NCBI GenBank assembly: GCA_017632945.1
Contig: JAGBQH010000012.1
Coordinates: 1 to 64,000, forward strand
DNA: 64,000 bases
Direction of reading: 5' to 3'
Source of the DNA: Aeriscardovia sp.
GTDB lineage: Bacteria; Actinomycetota; Actinomycetes; Actinomycetales; Bifidobacteriaceae
Position 1 is the first letter of the stretch; each line of letters starts with the position of its first letter. The translations under genes and the position numbers were made by a program. Shown one piece after another: positions 17,164 through 25,293 of the stretch. The notes below the pieces were generated by a model, which made no database searches, was not told the origin of the DNA, and saw only the letters and a list, made by a program, of their open reading frames with translations.

Positions 17164-18816
17164 CTACTTTTCTTCCCTCTCTTTTTTGTGCTCGATAGCC
17201 GCCTGCACAAGGCCCCTAAAGAGGGGGTGAGGGGCGTAAGGACGGCTCTTCATTTCCGGATGGGCCTGGGTAGAAACGTAGAAGAGGTTTCCACTCACTT
17301 CGGCAAATTCCGCCAGCTCGCCGTCAGGGCTTGTGCCTGAAATAGTCAGCCCTGCGTCTTCCAGGCGTTTCCTGTAAGCGGAATTTACCTCATACCTGTG
17401 CCTGTGCCTCTCAGTGATGTTTTTCTGTCCGTAAAGGGAATAGGCCTTTGTGCCCTCCTTTAGGACGGCAGGGTAGCTTCCAAGGCGCATGGTGTGGCCC
17501 ATATCCTTGTTTCCGGCTATTACGGCTTTCTGCTCTTCCATCGTGGCAATGACGGGATTTGCAGTATTTGGATCGAACTCGGTAGAGGAAGCATCTTTGA
17601 GGCCTAAAACATCTCTGGCGTACTCGATTACCATGCACTGAAGTCCAAGGCATATCCCAAGGGCAGGGAAGTTGTTTTCCCTTGCCCACTTTAGGGTCCT
17701 TATCATGCCGTCAACGGCCCTCTTTCCAAACCCTCCAGGAATTATCAGGCCGTCGCATCCCTTTAGAAGCGATGCGATCTTTTCGTCATCAGTGCATTCA
17801 TCGGCATCTATCCAACGGATATTGGCCTTTACCCTCTCTCCAAAACCTGCAGCTTTTACAGATTCGACTACCGACAGATACGCATCGGGCAGATCTACGT
17901 ACTTGCCCACTATCGCGATTTCGACCGAGCCCTTAAGGTTTGAAATCGCTTCCATCAGATCGGCCCATTCTCCCCATTCAATTTCATGAGCCTTGAGCCC
18001 GAGCCTATTTATTACAAAAGAGTCCAGGCCTTCTTCATGAAGCTGCTTGGGAACCATGTAGATGTTATCGGCGTCCGGGCAAGAGATTACTCCCTCCCTT
18101 TTAACTCCGCACATGGCGGCCACTTTGTCTTTTATAGATTCGGGAAGCGGCAGCTCGGAGCGAAGGACTATAGAGTCCGGGCTTATCCCTTCGCGCCTCA
18201 GCAGCATCACGGCCTGCTGGGTGGGCTTGGTCTTAAATTCCTTGGGGGCTTTAAGGTAGGGAACCAGGGAGACTACGATAAACATGCAGTTTTCCTGGCC
18301 GATTTCCTGGCAAACCTGCCTTGCAGCTTCCATAAAGGCCAGAGACTCGATGTCTCCTATAGTCCCTCCGATTTCGGTGATGATGACGTCGACGTCATCT
18401 TTGGCCTGGGAACGCATCCTGCGCTTTATTTCATCGGTGACATGGGGAATGACCTGGACGCATTCTCCGAGGTATTCTCCGGCCCTTTCCTTCCTTATTA
18501 CTTCCTGATAAATCTGTCCCGAGCTTACCGATGCCTTCTGGGAAAGGGGGGTGCCCAAGAATCTTTCATAGTGGCCGAGGTCCAAATCGGTTTCAGCGCC
18601 ATCTTCCGTCACATACACTTCTCCGTGCTGGAAGGGGTTCATGGTGCCCGGATCTACATTCATGTAAGGATCTAGCTTTTGCTGCAAAACCCTTACGCCT
18701 CGGCTGCGCAAGAGTCTGCCCAGAGATGAGGAAGTTATTCCCTTCCCAAGGGAAGAAACTACTCCTCCTATTACAAAAATCTGCTTAGTTATATGCCCGC
18801 TGTTTTCTGTAACCAT
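17164..18816 (-). CDS. pyrG: CTP synthase
   Basis: Makes CTP from UTP, ATP and glutamine, 550 aa. The N-terminal synthetase domain begins [20 protein letters not shown], followed by [20 protein letters not shown] and [11 protein letters not shown]. The C-terminal class I glutamine amidotransferase domain has the nucleophile in [14 protein letters not shown] and the His/Glu pair in [10 protein letters not shown]. No ribosome-binding site is visible before ATG 18816; an extended -10 (TGCTAAAAT) ends eight bases upstream, so the mRNA is probably leaderless. Confidence 0.96.
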   Translation of the reverse strand: MVTENSGHITKQIFVIGGVVSSLGKGITSSSLGRLLRSRGVRVLQQKLDPYMNVDPGTMNPFQHGEVYVTEDGAETDLDLGHYERFLGTPLSQKASVSSGQIYQEVIRKERAGEYLGECVQVIPHVTDEIKRRMRSQAKDDVDVIITEIGGTIGDIESLAFMEAARQVCQEIGQENCMFIVVSLVPYLKAPKEFKTKPTQQAVMLLRREGISPDSIVLRSELPLPESIKDKVAAMCGVKREGVISCPDADNIYMVPKQLHEEGLDSFVINRLGLKAHEIEWGEWADLMEAISNLKGSVEIAIVGKYVDLPDAYLSVVESVKAAGFGERVKANIRWIDADECTDDEKIASLLKGCDGLIIPGGFGKRAVDGMIRTLKWARENNFPALGICLGLQCMVIEYARDVLGLKDASSTEFDPNTANPVIATMEEQKAVIAGNKDMGHTMRLGSYPAVLKEGTKAYSLYGQKNITERHRHRYEVNSAYRKRLEDAGLTISGTSPDGELAEFAEVSGNLFYVSTQAHPEMKSRPYAPHPLFRGLVQAAIEHKKEREEK

Positions 18817-18824
18817 GGAATTTC

Positions 18825-18833
18825 ATTTTAGCA
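18825..18833 (-). promoter_or_regulatory. Extended -10 promoter element of pyrG
   Basis: Minus-strand TGC-TAAAAT with the hexamer at 18830-18825; eight bases lie between it and the pyrG ATG, so transcription should start close to the start codon. It sits just beyond the mltG stop, giving pyrG its own promoter inside the gene array. Confidence 0.45.
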
Positions 18834-18850
18834 CCCACCCCGGATCATCT

Positions 18851-20119
18851 TTACACGGAGGGGTTTGCGGCCTGCCATTTTTCATACTGAGCTTTATAAG
18901 CCTGGAATTGCTTCTCGCTGTTTGTAAAGTAGGTCAGGCCCGTGTCGAGGTTTACGGTGACAAAGTAAATCCAATTTCCGGGCGTGGGGTTCATGGCGGC
19001 CTTTATCATTTCAGGCCCCGGATTCCCTATGGGAGTGGGGGGGAGGCCCTGGTGGAGCCTGTCGTTATAGGGATTGGAGGCGTCGGTGAGCATGGACTGG
19101 GTCAAATCTTTTGCCTGCACGCCAAACCCGTAGGCTATGACGCTGTCCATGCCAAGGACCATGTGCTGGGAAAGCCTGTTGTAAATTACCCTAGACACCT
19201 TCCCGTAGTATTGCTGCTGATTTACCTCCTGGCCTATGATGGAGGCTATTTTGAGTATTTTTTCCCTTTGCGCCCCTTGAGGAACCCCCAGGGAGTTTAG
19301 TGCCGAGATTCTGGCATCAACCATTGCCTTTAAAAGCGCTGAGGGGCTCGAGTAACTTTTAGGATCGTATGTTCCGGGCTCTAGCCACCCTTCAAAACTT
19401 CCATCGGCTTCTGCCGGAAGTATTCCCTTCCCTCCGCCATTTAGGGCAGATTCGATTTCAGATTTGGTCCACGAGGTGTATTTAACCAGGGTGGGGATCA
19501 TGTCCGTAGCCCTCATGGAGTTAGTAAATACCAGCATTCCCATGGCTTTGGAGGGATCGGTGATGATGGCCAGCACTTCATTTGAGCTCATTTTGTACTT
19601 TAGGGCGAAAGTGCCGGGCTGAAGGTCCTGGCCGTCATTGTTGGATTCTACCGCGCTCACAAATCCGTTTTCAGAGGCCACAATCCCGGCTTTGACGAGG
19701 CCCTGGGCCACTTGGCTCGTTCCCTCTCCCGGATTAATGGTGAAGTTTACAGATCCGTATCCGGGCCCCGGGTAATCGGATTCTACGGCATTTCCAAACC
19801 AGGAAAAGAGGCCCCCGCTAAATCGGCTTGTGGCTATGCCCCCTCCGACGATTGCCGCGGCAAAGACGAAGGAAATTATGCAGATGGTTATTATTTTTTT
19901 CTTCTTCGCCTTTTTGCCATGCCTTCTTTCCCAGCGGCTTTGCGAGGCCAGGCCAGGCTCTATTCCGGCCTCCCTTTCAAAAAGCTGGAAATCGTCTAGA
20001 GTTTCCTCCTCTCCTGCATCTGAGCCTTCCTCTTGGGGATTTAGGAGATCTTCACTTTCTGCCTCTTGGGGCTCTGAAGTCTCGTCTTCCCCGTCCTCTT
20101 GGTCACTTTCCAGGCTCAC
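18851..20119 (-). CDS. mltG: Endolytic transglycosylase MltG (YceG-like)
   Basis: Membrane-anchored enzyme that cuts nascent peptidoglycan strands and ends glycan elongation. 422 aa. A long acidic cytoplasmic N-terminus (about 95 residues) is followed by a basic KKAKKKK stretch and one membrane helix (IITICIISFVFAAAIVGG). The YceG domain holds the catalytic glutamate in SIIGQEVNQQQYYGKVSRV, where the family more often has an EKE motif, and the closing block GLPPTPIGNPGPEMIKAAMN. Its start overlaps the ruvX end by 17 bases. Confidence 0.93.
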   Translation of the reverse strand: MSLESDQEDGEDETSEPQEAESEDLLNPQEEGSDAGEEETLDDFQLFEREAGIEPGLASQSRWERRHGKKAKKKKIITICIISFVFAAAIVGGGIATSRFSGGLFSWFGNAVESDYPGPGYGSVNFTINPGEGTSQVAQGLVKAGIVASENGFVSAVESNNDGQDLQPGTFALKYKMSSNEVLAIITDPSKAMGMLVFTNSMRATDMIPTLVKYTSWTKSEIESALNGGGKGILPAEADGSFEGWLEPGTYDPKSYSSPSALLKAMVDARISALNSLGVPQGAQREKILKIASIIGQEVNQQQYYGKVSRVIYNRLSQHMVLGMDSVIAYGFGVQAKDLTQSMLTDASNPYNDRLHQGLPPTPIGNPGPEMIKAAMNPTPGNWIYFVTVNLDTGLTYFTNSEKQFQAYKAQYEKWQAANPSV

Positions 20120-20543
20120 CGCTTTTCCTTCCCTCTTCCTTCTCCATCGCAGACTGCAGGATCATGACGGCCGAGAGCTGGTCTACCACCCTCATGTGAT
20201 TTTTGGCCCTCATTCCAAGTGACTCAAGCTCCCTATGGGCCCCCGTGGTAGTCAGCCTTTCATCGCTCATTACCACCTTGCAGGAAACCCTTTTTTCAAA
20301 GGCTTTTTTCCAACGCAGAGCCGACTTTGCAGAGGGGCCGGTAGATCCATCCATATTCAATGGGAGTCCTACTGCCACAAACTGCACGCCATTTTCTTTG
20401 GCTACCCGGGCAATTTCATCTAGCGCGAAAAAGGGATCCCCTTCCACCCGCACGGTCTTTAAGGGCCATGCCACACAGGCCTCGCTCTCCCCGAGGGCCA
20501 GTCCGATTCTTTTGTGGCCTAAATCGACCCCCATGCATTTCAT
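20103..20543 (-). CDS. ruvX: Putative pre-16S rRNA nuclease / Holliday junction resolvase-like RuvX (YqgF)
   Basis: RNase H-fold nuclease of 146 aa that finishes the 5' end of 16S rRNA in bacteria studied so far. First strand MGVDLGHKRIGLALGES with its catalytic Asp, middle VGLPLNMDG, and the VVMSDERLTTTGAH block with further acidic residues. Overlaps the alaS stop by four bases (ATGA) and mltG by 17. The order alaS-ruvX-mltG is common in actinobacteria. Confidence 0.92.
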   Translation of the reverse strand: MKCMGVDLGHKRIGLALGESEACVAWPLKTVRVEGDPFFALDEIARVAKENGVQFVAVGLPLNMDGSTGPSAKSALRWKKAFEKRVSCKVVMSDERLTTTGAHRELESLGMRAKNHMRVVDQLSAVMILQSAMEKEEGRKSGEPGK

Positions 20544-23200
20544 TGGGCCTTAAAAGCTTCCAGCATGGTGTTTACGGCCTTCACACCCTCTTTGACGTTC
20601 TGGTCTTCTTTGCCGCCGCCCTGGGCAAAAGCTGCGCTCCCGCCGCCTCCACCCTTTATAGCGGAGCAAAAAGCCTTTACGAGGTCGTTTGCTTTAATGC
20701 CCTCTGCGATCGCTAACTTGTTGGAAGCGGCCACCACTATTGGGGCCGAGAGGGAAATGCCGTACAGAAAGCAGCAGGCTGACTTGTTTTGCATTTTTGA
20801 CATTAGGCTTGTAGCAGCTTTCCTAAGAAGATCTATAGAAACATCGCGCCCCATGTCTTCTACAAAGATGCTTTTTCCTGACGCTGCCAGATCTTTTATC
20901 TTTGCCTCTATTTTTTCCTCTTTAAAGCCTGAAAGTTCTTTCTGGGCGCTTTTAAGGCCTGAAAGCAGCCCAGATGCCTTAGTCTCGAGTTCCTGGGGAA
21001 GACAGCTCATAATCGAAGAGAGATTCTTCACCGTCTGGTGGTTCAGGTGATTTTGAAGATATGCCTTCTTTCCTACAAATGCGTCTATCCTCCTGATTCC
21101 TGCCCCATTTGAAAATTCGGAGACTATGATAAACTGACCGGCTTTCCCGGTAGAGGAAAGGTGGGTTCCCCCGCACAGCTCTTTACTCCACCCGTCTTCG
21201 CCAATAGACACCACCCTCACGATTGGAGAGTATTTGTCGGAAAAGAGATGCATCGCCCCTTGCTCTATGGCTTTTTGGAGGGGCATTTGCTCAGCTTTGA
21301 CGGGAAGGTCCTCCATTATCTTCATGTTCACCATCTCTTCTATGGCAAACAGCTCCTCTTTGGAGGGGGCCCTGTCTGATTTATAGTCAAAGCTTAGGTA
21401 GTCTGCGTCGACTACGCTTCCGCTTTGAACTGCATCGGGCCCCAAAACTTCCCTTATGGACTGGTGGAGGATGTGGGTGGCGGTATGGCTTCTGGCCAGG
21501 GCGTTCCTCCTTTCTTCATCCACGAGGGTGTCTACCTTCTGGCCTTTAAGGATCTCTCCCTCTTCCACTTTGCAGTGGTGGACGGTCAGGCCCTTTACAG
21601 GCTGCTGGACGTCCAGCACCTCGCAAACCCCTGTAGGAGAAACGATTTCTCCCCTGTCGGCCAGCTGCCCTCCTCTTTCAAAGTAGAAACTGGAAGAATC
21701 CAAAATAAGGTCTACCGTCTCTCCCTTGCAGGCTTTTTCCACGGGGCCTTTTTCGGAAAGGATTTCCAGCACTGTGCCTGAAGAAGAGAGGGTCTGGTAG
21801 CCCATAAACTTTTGCTCTTCTTTAAGCCTCTTTTTGGCTTCGTCGTACACCGCCACATCTACGTTGTGCCTCTTTGTCACGGCGTCCTGGCGGGCTCTTC
21901 CCTTTTGAATGGCCATTTGGGCCTTAAAGCCTTCTTCGTCTACTTCCAGCCCGCTTTCCCTTGCAATTTCGCGCGTCAGCTCTATCGGAAAGCCAAAGGT
22001 GTCATGAAGCTGAAAAGCGGCCTTTCCGTCGATCCTTTCCTTCTTTTCGGACTTTGCCTTTTGGATTGCAGAGGAGAGCATGTCGCTTCCCCTCTCCAAG
22101 GTGCGCCTAAATATTTCCTCTTCCTTTTCAGCTTCGGCCTGAATGGAGGAGATCTTGTTTTCCAGTTCCGGATACTCTTCCTTCATCGCCTTTTGAGACA
22201 CTCCCATCAATTCCGGCAAAAGAATCCTGTCGGGAGCCCCAAGGAGCGAAAGCGACCTTATAGAGCGCCTCAAAAGCCTTCTCAGGACATATCCCCTCGC
22301 GAGGTTTGAAGGCTTTACTCCGTCTGCCATTATCATCATGGCGCTTCTTACGTGATCTGCCACGATTCGCATATGGGTGTCAGAAACGTGGTCGGAGCCG
22401 TAGTTTTTTCCGGAGAGCAGCTCGCAGGCTTCTATTACGGGAAATACTTCATCTATTTCATAGATGTTCTTTTTCCCGTTAAGGAGGTAACTCAGCCTTT
22501 CAAGGCCCATACCGGTGTCTATATTTTTATTTTTAAGTTCTCCCGCTATATGAAGGTTGGTCTTTGACTGAACATTATCAACTTCGTAGTTTTCAAATAC
22601 GAGGTCCCAGATTTCTATATAGCGCCTTTCATTTCCGGCAGGGCCTAAAGCCTCTCCGTACTCAGGCCCCTGATCCAAAAAGATCTCAGAGCAGGGTCCT
22701 CCCGGCCCCGGCCCCCCCGTGGTCCAGAAGTTGTCTTCCATCCCCAGGCTCTGGATGTGGCTTTCTTGAACCCCCAAATTTTTCCAAGCCTCTTTAGATT
22801 CTTCGTCATCTTTAAAGACCGTGATGAAGAGCCTGTCTTTTTCAATTCCGTATCCCCCTTCTTCCAGAGGGGAAGTTAAAAGATCCCACGCCCAGCCTAT
22901 GGCCTCTTTTTTGAAGTAATCTCCAAAGGAAAAGTTCCCCAGCATCTGAAAGAAGGTGCCGTGGCGCGTAGTCTTCCCGACTTCATCTATGTCTAAAGTC
23001 CTCACGCATTTTTGCAGGCTGGCCATCCTCTTAGATTCCGGCTTTTCTTCCCCCAGAAGGTAGGGAATGAAAGGAATCATGCCTGCTATCGTAAAAAGCG
23101 TCGTGGGGTTGGAAGAGACCAAAGAAGCTGAGGGTTTTACAAGGTGCCCGCGCTTTTCAAAATAATTTAAGAATCTGTCTGCGATCTCGCTTGTTTTCAT
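20540..23200 (-). CDS. alaS: Alanine-tRNA ligase
   Basis: Class II synthetase of 886 aa. The catalytic domain begins with EIADRFLNYFEKRGHLVKPS. The editing domain has the zinc-ligand motif SHTATHILHQ and, later, the LCGGTHLSSTGKAGQF block. The C-terminal C-Ala dimerisation domain ends with GGGGGSAAFAQGGGKED. Start ATG is preceded by CAGGAG, six bases away. A C7 run occurs in the gene but the frame is intact. Confidence 0.96.
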   Translation of the reverse strand: MKTSEIADRFLNYFEKRGHLVKPSASLVSSNPTTLFTIAGMIPFIPYLLGEEKPESKRMASLQKCVRTLDIDEVGKTTRHGTFFQMLGNFSFGDYFKKEAIGWAWDLLTSPLEEGGYGIEKDRLFITVFKDDEESKEAWKNLGVQESHIQSLGMEDNFWTTGGPGPGGPCSEIFLDQGPEYGEALGPAGNERRYIEIWDLVFENYEVDNVQSKTNLHIAGELKNKNIDTGMGLERLSYLLNGKKNIYEIDEVFPVIEACELLSGKNYGSDHVSDTHMRIVADHVRSAMMIMADGVKPSNLARGYVLRRLLRRSIRSLSLLGAPDRILLPELMGVSQKAMKEEYPELENKISSIQAEAEKEEEIFRRTLERGSDMLSSAIQKAKSEKKERIDGKAAFQLHDTFGFPIELTREIARESGLEVDEEGFKAQMAIQKGRARQDAVTKRHNVDVAVYDEAKKRLKEEQKFMGYQTLSSSGTVLEILSEKGPVEKACKGETVDLILDSSSFYFERGGQLADRGEIVSPTGVCEVLDVQQPVKGLTVHHCKVEEGEILKGQKVDTLVDEERRNALARSHTATHILHQSIREVLGPDAVQSGSVVDADYLSFDYKSDRAPSKEELFAIEEMVNMKIMEDLPVKAEQMPLQKAIEQGAMHLFSDKYSPIVRVVSIGEDGWSKELCGGTHLSSTGKAGQFIIVSEFSNGAGIRRIDAFVGKKAYLQNHLNHQTVKNLSSIMSCLPQELETKASGLLSGLKSAQKELSGFKEEKIEAKIKDLAASGKSIFVEDMGRDVSIDLLRKAATSLMSKMQNKSACCFLYGISLSAPIVVAASNKLAIAEGIKANDLVKAFCSAIKGGGGGSAAFAQGGGKEDQNVKEGVKAVNTMLEAFKAQ

Positions 23201-23211
23201 ATAGGCTCCTG

Positions 23212-23436
23212 TTACTTATTTAAAAACTTATCAGCCAGTTGTTTTTCTTTTTCCTCCATGGCCATGGAAAATTCCTGAAGCAGGGCCTGCAGCGTGGTGG
23301 CCGGAAGGTTTCCCTCATTTGAAAATAGGAAGGAAGAAGCGTCTTGGGGCAGTTTGTTTTTTACATACGCCCTGGCTTTAGAAACCATAATGACGCCTAT
23401 GGTGACCCCCAAAGAAAAGTAAAAGAGTTTTTTCAC
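23212..23436 (-). CDS. Small membrane-anchored protein of unknown function
   Basis: 74 aa with one N-terminal hydrophobic segment (LFYFSLGVTIGVIMV) followed by a soluble, partly charged tail. Its start overlaps the stop of the DUF948 gene by four bases and it lies 11 bases from alaS, so it is part of this operon. The layout (DUF948 protein, then a short single-span protein, then alaS) recurs in actinobacteria from what I know, but its function is not known to me. Confidence 0.75.
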   Translation of the reverse strand: MKKLFYFSLGVTIGVIMVSKARAYVKNKLPQDASSFLFSNEGNLPATTLQALLQEFSMAMEEKEKQLADKFLNK

Positions 23437-23822
23437 TTTTTCTCCTCCGGGGCCGACTTCTTAGCCTTTCCCTTTTTCATGAAGGAAGCCGAAGTCTTCT
23501 TTAGGGCGTAGAGGAAGGAAGCCGCCTTGATAATGGGCTTTCCAAGAAGTGAAGTGTAGAGGTTGCCAAGTGCTGCCGCATTTTGGGCCGTATACTTTAC
23601 AGAGTCGGTTATGGAGTTTACATCCGAAAGAGTCTTATTTATCTCCCCCACAGCCTCGTTTCCCTGTTTTATAACGGGCATTACTTCGTCTCCCGCGTCT
23701 TTGACGGTTTTTGCGATCGCGTCAAAGAGACGACCCAGGCGCACCATAGGGTAGATTAAAACGCCTGCGATCACGGCAAACGCTATAGCCGCTATCAGCC
23801 CTGCTATGGCGCCTACGCTCAT
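23433..23822 (-). CDS. DUF948 domain-containing membrane protein
   Basis: 129 aa: an N-terminal membrane helix (AIAGLIAAIAFAVIAGVLIY) followed by an amphipathic helical region with the DUF948 pattern (DAIAKTVKDAGDEVMPVIKQ, then a run of Asn/Ser/Thr helix turns) and a Lys-rich tail. Function unknown; related proteins are thought to be envelope-associated coiled coils. Translationally coupled with the next 74-aa gene. Confidence 0.82.
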   Translation of the reverse strand: MSVGAIAGLIAAIAFAVIAGVLIYPMVRLGRLFDAIAKTVKDAGDEVMPVIKQGNEAVGEINKTLSDVNSITDSVKYTAQNAAALGNLYTSLLGKPIIKAASFLYALKKTSASFMKKGKAKKSAPEEKK

Positions 23823-23837
23823 AATTCCTCCTACTTT

Positions 23838-24488
23838 CTATAAGGCCTCAAAGGATAGGCAGTGCTCGAAATCCGCTTCGGTATCAAAAATGCATTTAAA
23901 AATTTCCCCATTGGCAGGCCGTTCCGTTCTCAGGCTCCCGTTTTTTCTCAAAAGGTTCAAAATAGTAGTCCCATGCCCTACCTGGAGTACGGGTCCGGAA
24001 GGATTTATGGATTCTAGCCACAGGGCGACCTGCCTATATCCCTCTTCCACCCTTTCCCAGTATTCCGCGCTTCCTTCTGCATCCGAAAACGGATCTGCCT
24101 CTTTCATAAGATCTATGGTTTCGTCTACTCCGTACTTTTCCAGGGCTTCTTTGAATGTCTTGATGCCTTTTTTGGCTCCCGCCATTACCCATGCTTCTGA
24201 GAGATCAAACCCCTCAAAAAATCCGAAAAATTCTTCCCTCAGGCCTTTAAAGCTTTTTGTGGGCACATCCAACCCCATGCAGGAAAGCTCTATTCTCAAA
24301 CTGTCCTGGGCGCGCCTGAGATCAGAAGAAAAAGCCGCACAAAACCCGGCCCCTTTCATCATTTCAGCAGCTTCTCTGCACTGCTGCTCCCCCTCGGGGG
24401 TGAGCGGAGCCTCGCTCCAGCCTTGAAGCTTTCTGTAGCGGTTGAAATAGGTCTGGCCGTGACGGACCATAAACAGGCGTACTTTCAT
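23838..24488 (-). CDS. Histidine phosphatase family protein (phosphoglycerate mutase-like)
   Basis: 216 aa. Phosphohistidine motif FMVRHGQTYFNRYRKLQGW at the N-terminus; the second active-site histidine is in LQVGHGTTIL near residue 170. It is likely a phosphatase of small phosphorylated metabolites rather than a glycolytic mutase, but this cannot be settled here. There is no ribosome-binding site; TATAAT stands seven bases before the ATG, immediately after the rpsD terminator. Confidence 0.87.
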   Translation of the reverse strand: MKVRLFMVRHGQTYFNRYRKLQGWSEAPLTPEGEQQCREAAEMMKGAGFCAAFSSDLRRAQDSLRIELSCMGLDVPTKSFKGLREEFFGFFEGFDLSEAWVMAGAKKGIKTFKEALEKYGVDETIDLMKEADPFSDAEGSAEYWERVEEGYRQVALWLESINPSGPVLQVGHGTTILNLLRKNGSLRTERPANGEIFKCIFDTEADFEHCLSFEAL

Positions 24489-24495
24489 GTATTCG

Positions 24496-24501
24496 ATTAT
24501 A
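24496..24501 (-). promoter_or_regulatory. Consensus -10 of the histidine phosphatase gene
   Basis: Minus-strand TATAAT exactly seven bases before ATG 24488, with no Shine-Dalgarno between. This points to a leaderless transcript. No clear -35 is seen, as the upstream sequence is the terminator hairpin. Confidence 0.5.
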
Positions 24502-24506
24502 AAGAA

Positions 24507-24528
24507 ATGGCATCCCTTGGGATGCCAT
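24507..24528 (-). terminator. Rho-independent terminator of rpsD
   Basis: Perfect 10-bp arms ATGGCATCCC/GGGATGCCAT around a two-base centre, about 17 bases after the rpsD stop, followed on the minus strand by a T-rich stretch. A further run of T precedes the hairpin. Confidence 0.75.
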
Positions 24529-24544
24529 GCAAAAAAATTAAAAA

Positions 24545-25171
24545 CTACCTGGCGTAGTACTCAACCACGTACTGAATGTTTACCTGGATGGGAACGCTGG
24601 CAGCGTCGGGCACGCTGACGAGAGTAGCCTTGAGCTGGGCAAGATCTACGTTCAGGTATCCGGGAACCTTGGGAAGCACTTCCTGGTTTACGCCCTCTGC
24701 CGCTGCCCTGAAGGGGGAGATTAGCTGGCTCTTGGGCTTTACCTGTATCACCTGGCCGGGCTTTACCTTGTAGCTGGGCCTGTCTACTATGGAGCCGTCT
24801 ACCAGAATGTGGCGGTGATCTACAAACTGCCTGGCCTGAGCCATGGTCCTGGCAAAGGTGGCCCTGAGAACAAGGGAATCTAGCCTGGACTCAAGAGAAG
24901 CTATCATAGCTTCGCCAGTCTGGCCCTTGGTGTGGGTGGCCTTCTTGTAGGCGTCTGAAAGCTGCTTTTCCGACAAATCGTACTGGGCGCGCAGACGCTG
25001 CTTTTCCTTGAGACGGACGGCGTAATCGGATTCCGCCCTCTTTTTGCCCCTTCCGTGTTCGCCCGGAACATAGGGCCTTTTTTCAAAATACTTTTGAGCC
25101 TTGGGGGTCAGGGCTATTCCCAGAGCCCTTGAAAGGCGCACTTGCCTGCGAGAACGCTGTATGCTCGTCAT
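24545..25171 (-). CDS. rpsD: 30S ribosomal protein S4
   Basis: Binds 16S rRNA early in 30S assembly; 208 aa, normal length. N-terminal block SRRQVRLSRALGIALTPKAQ, then RPYVPGEHGRGKKRAES, and the S4 RNA-binding domain LDSLVLRATFARTMAQARQF, VDHRHILVDG. Four cysteines of the zinc-type S4 are absent, so this is the C- form. Codon use is biased as expected for a ribosomal protein. It has its own promoter and terminator, separating it from pcrA and from the phosphatase. Confidence 0.97.
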   Translation of the reverse strand: MTSIQRSRRQVRLSRALGIALTPKAQKYFEKRPYVPGEHGRGKKRAESDYAVRLKEKQRLRAQYDLSEKQLSDAYKKATHTKGQTGEAMIASLESRLDSLVLRATFARTMAQARQFVDHRHILVDGSIVDRPSYKVKPGQVIQVKPKSQLISPFRAAAEGVNQEVLPKVPGYLNVDLAQLKATLVSVPDAASVPIQVNIQYVVEYYAR

Positions 25172-25262
25172 CTATCCTCTTTCCGTCGTATAAAACGAAC
25201 TGCAAATTGCTTTTGAGCCGGCCAACTTATGGGCTAAGGCTCCGGACGGTAAGTCGAATGCC

Positions 25263-25293
25263 ATTCTACAGGCTTTTTTCGACATCAGTCCAA
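25263..25293 (-). promoter_or_regulatory. Candidate promoter and leader of rpsD
   Basis: Minus-strand TTGGAC (25293-25288) and TAGAAT (25268-25263) are 19 bases apart; the -35 overlaps the end of pcrA. The leader of about 85 bases contains self-complementary GC-rich parts and AAAGAGGATAG just before the ATG. Many S4 genes are autoregulated through their leader, but no specific structure is proved here. Confidence 0.4.
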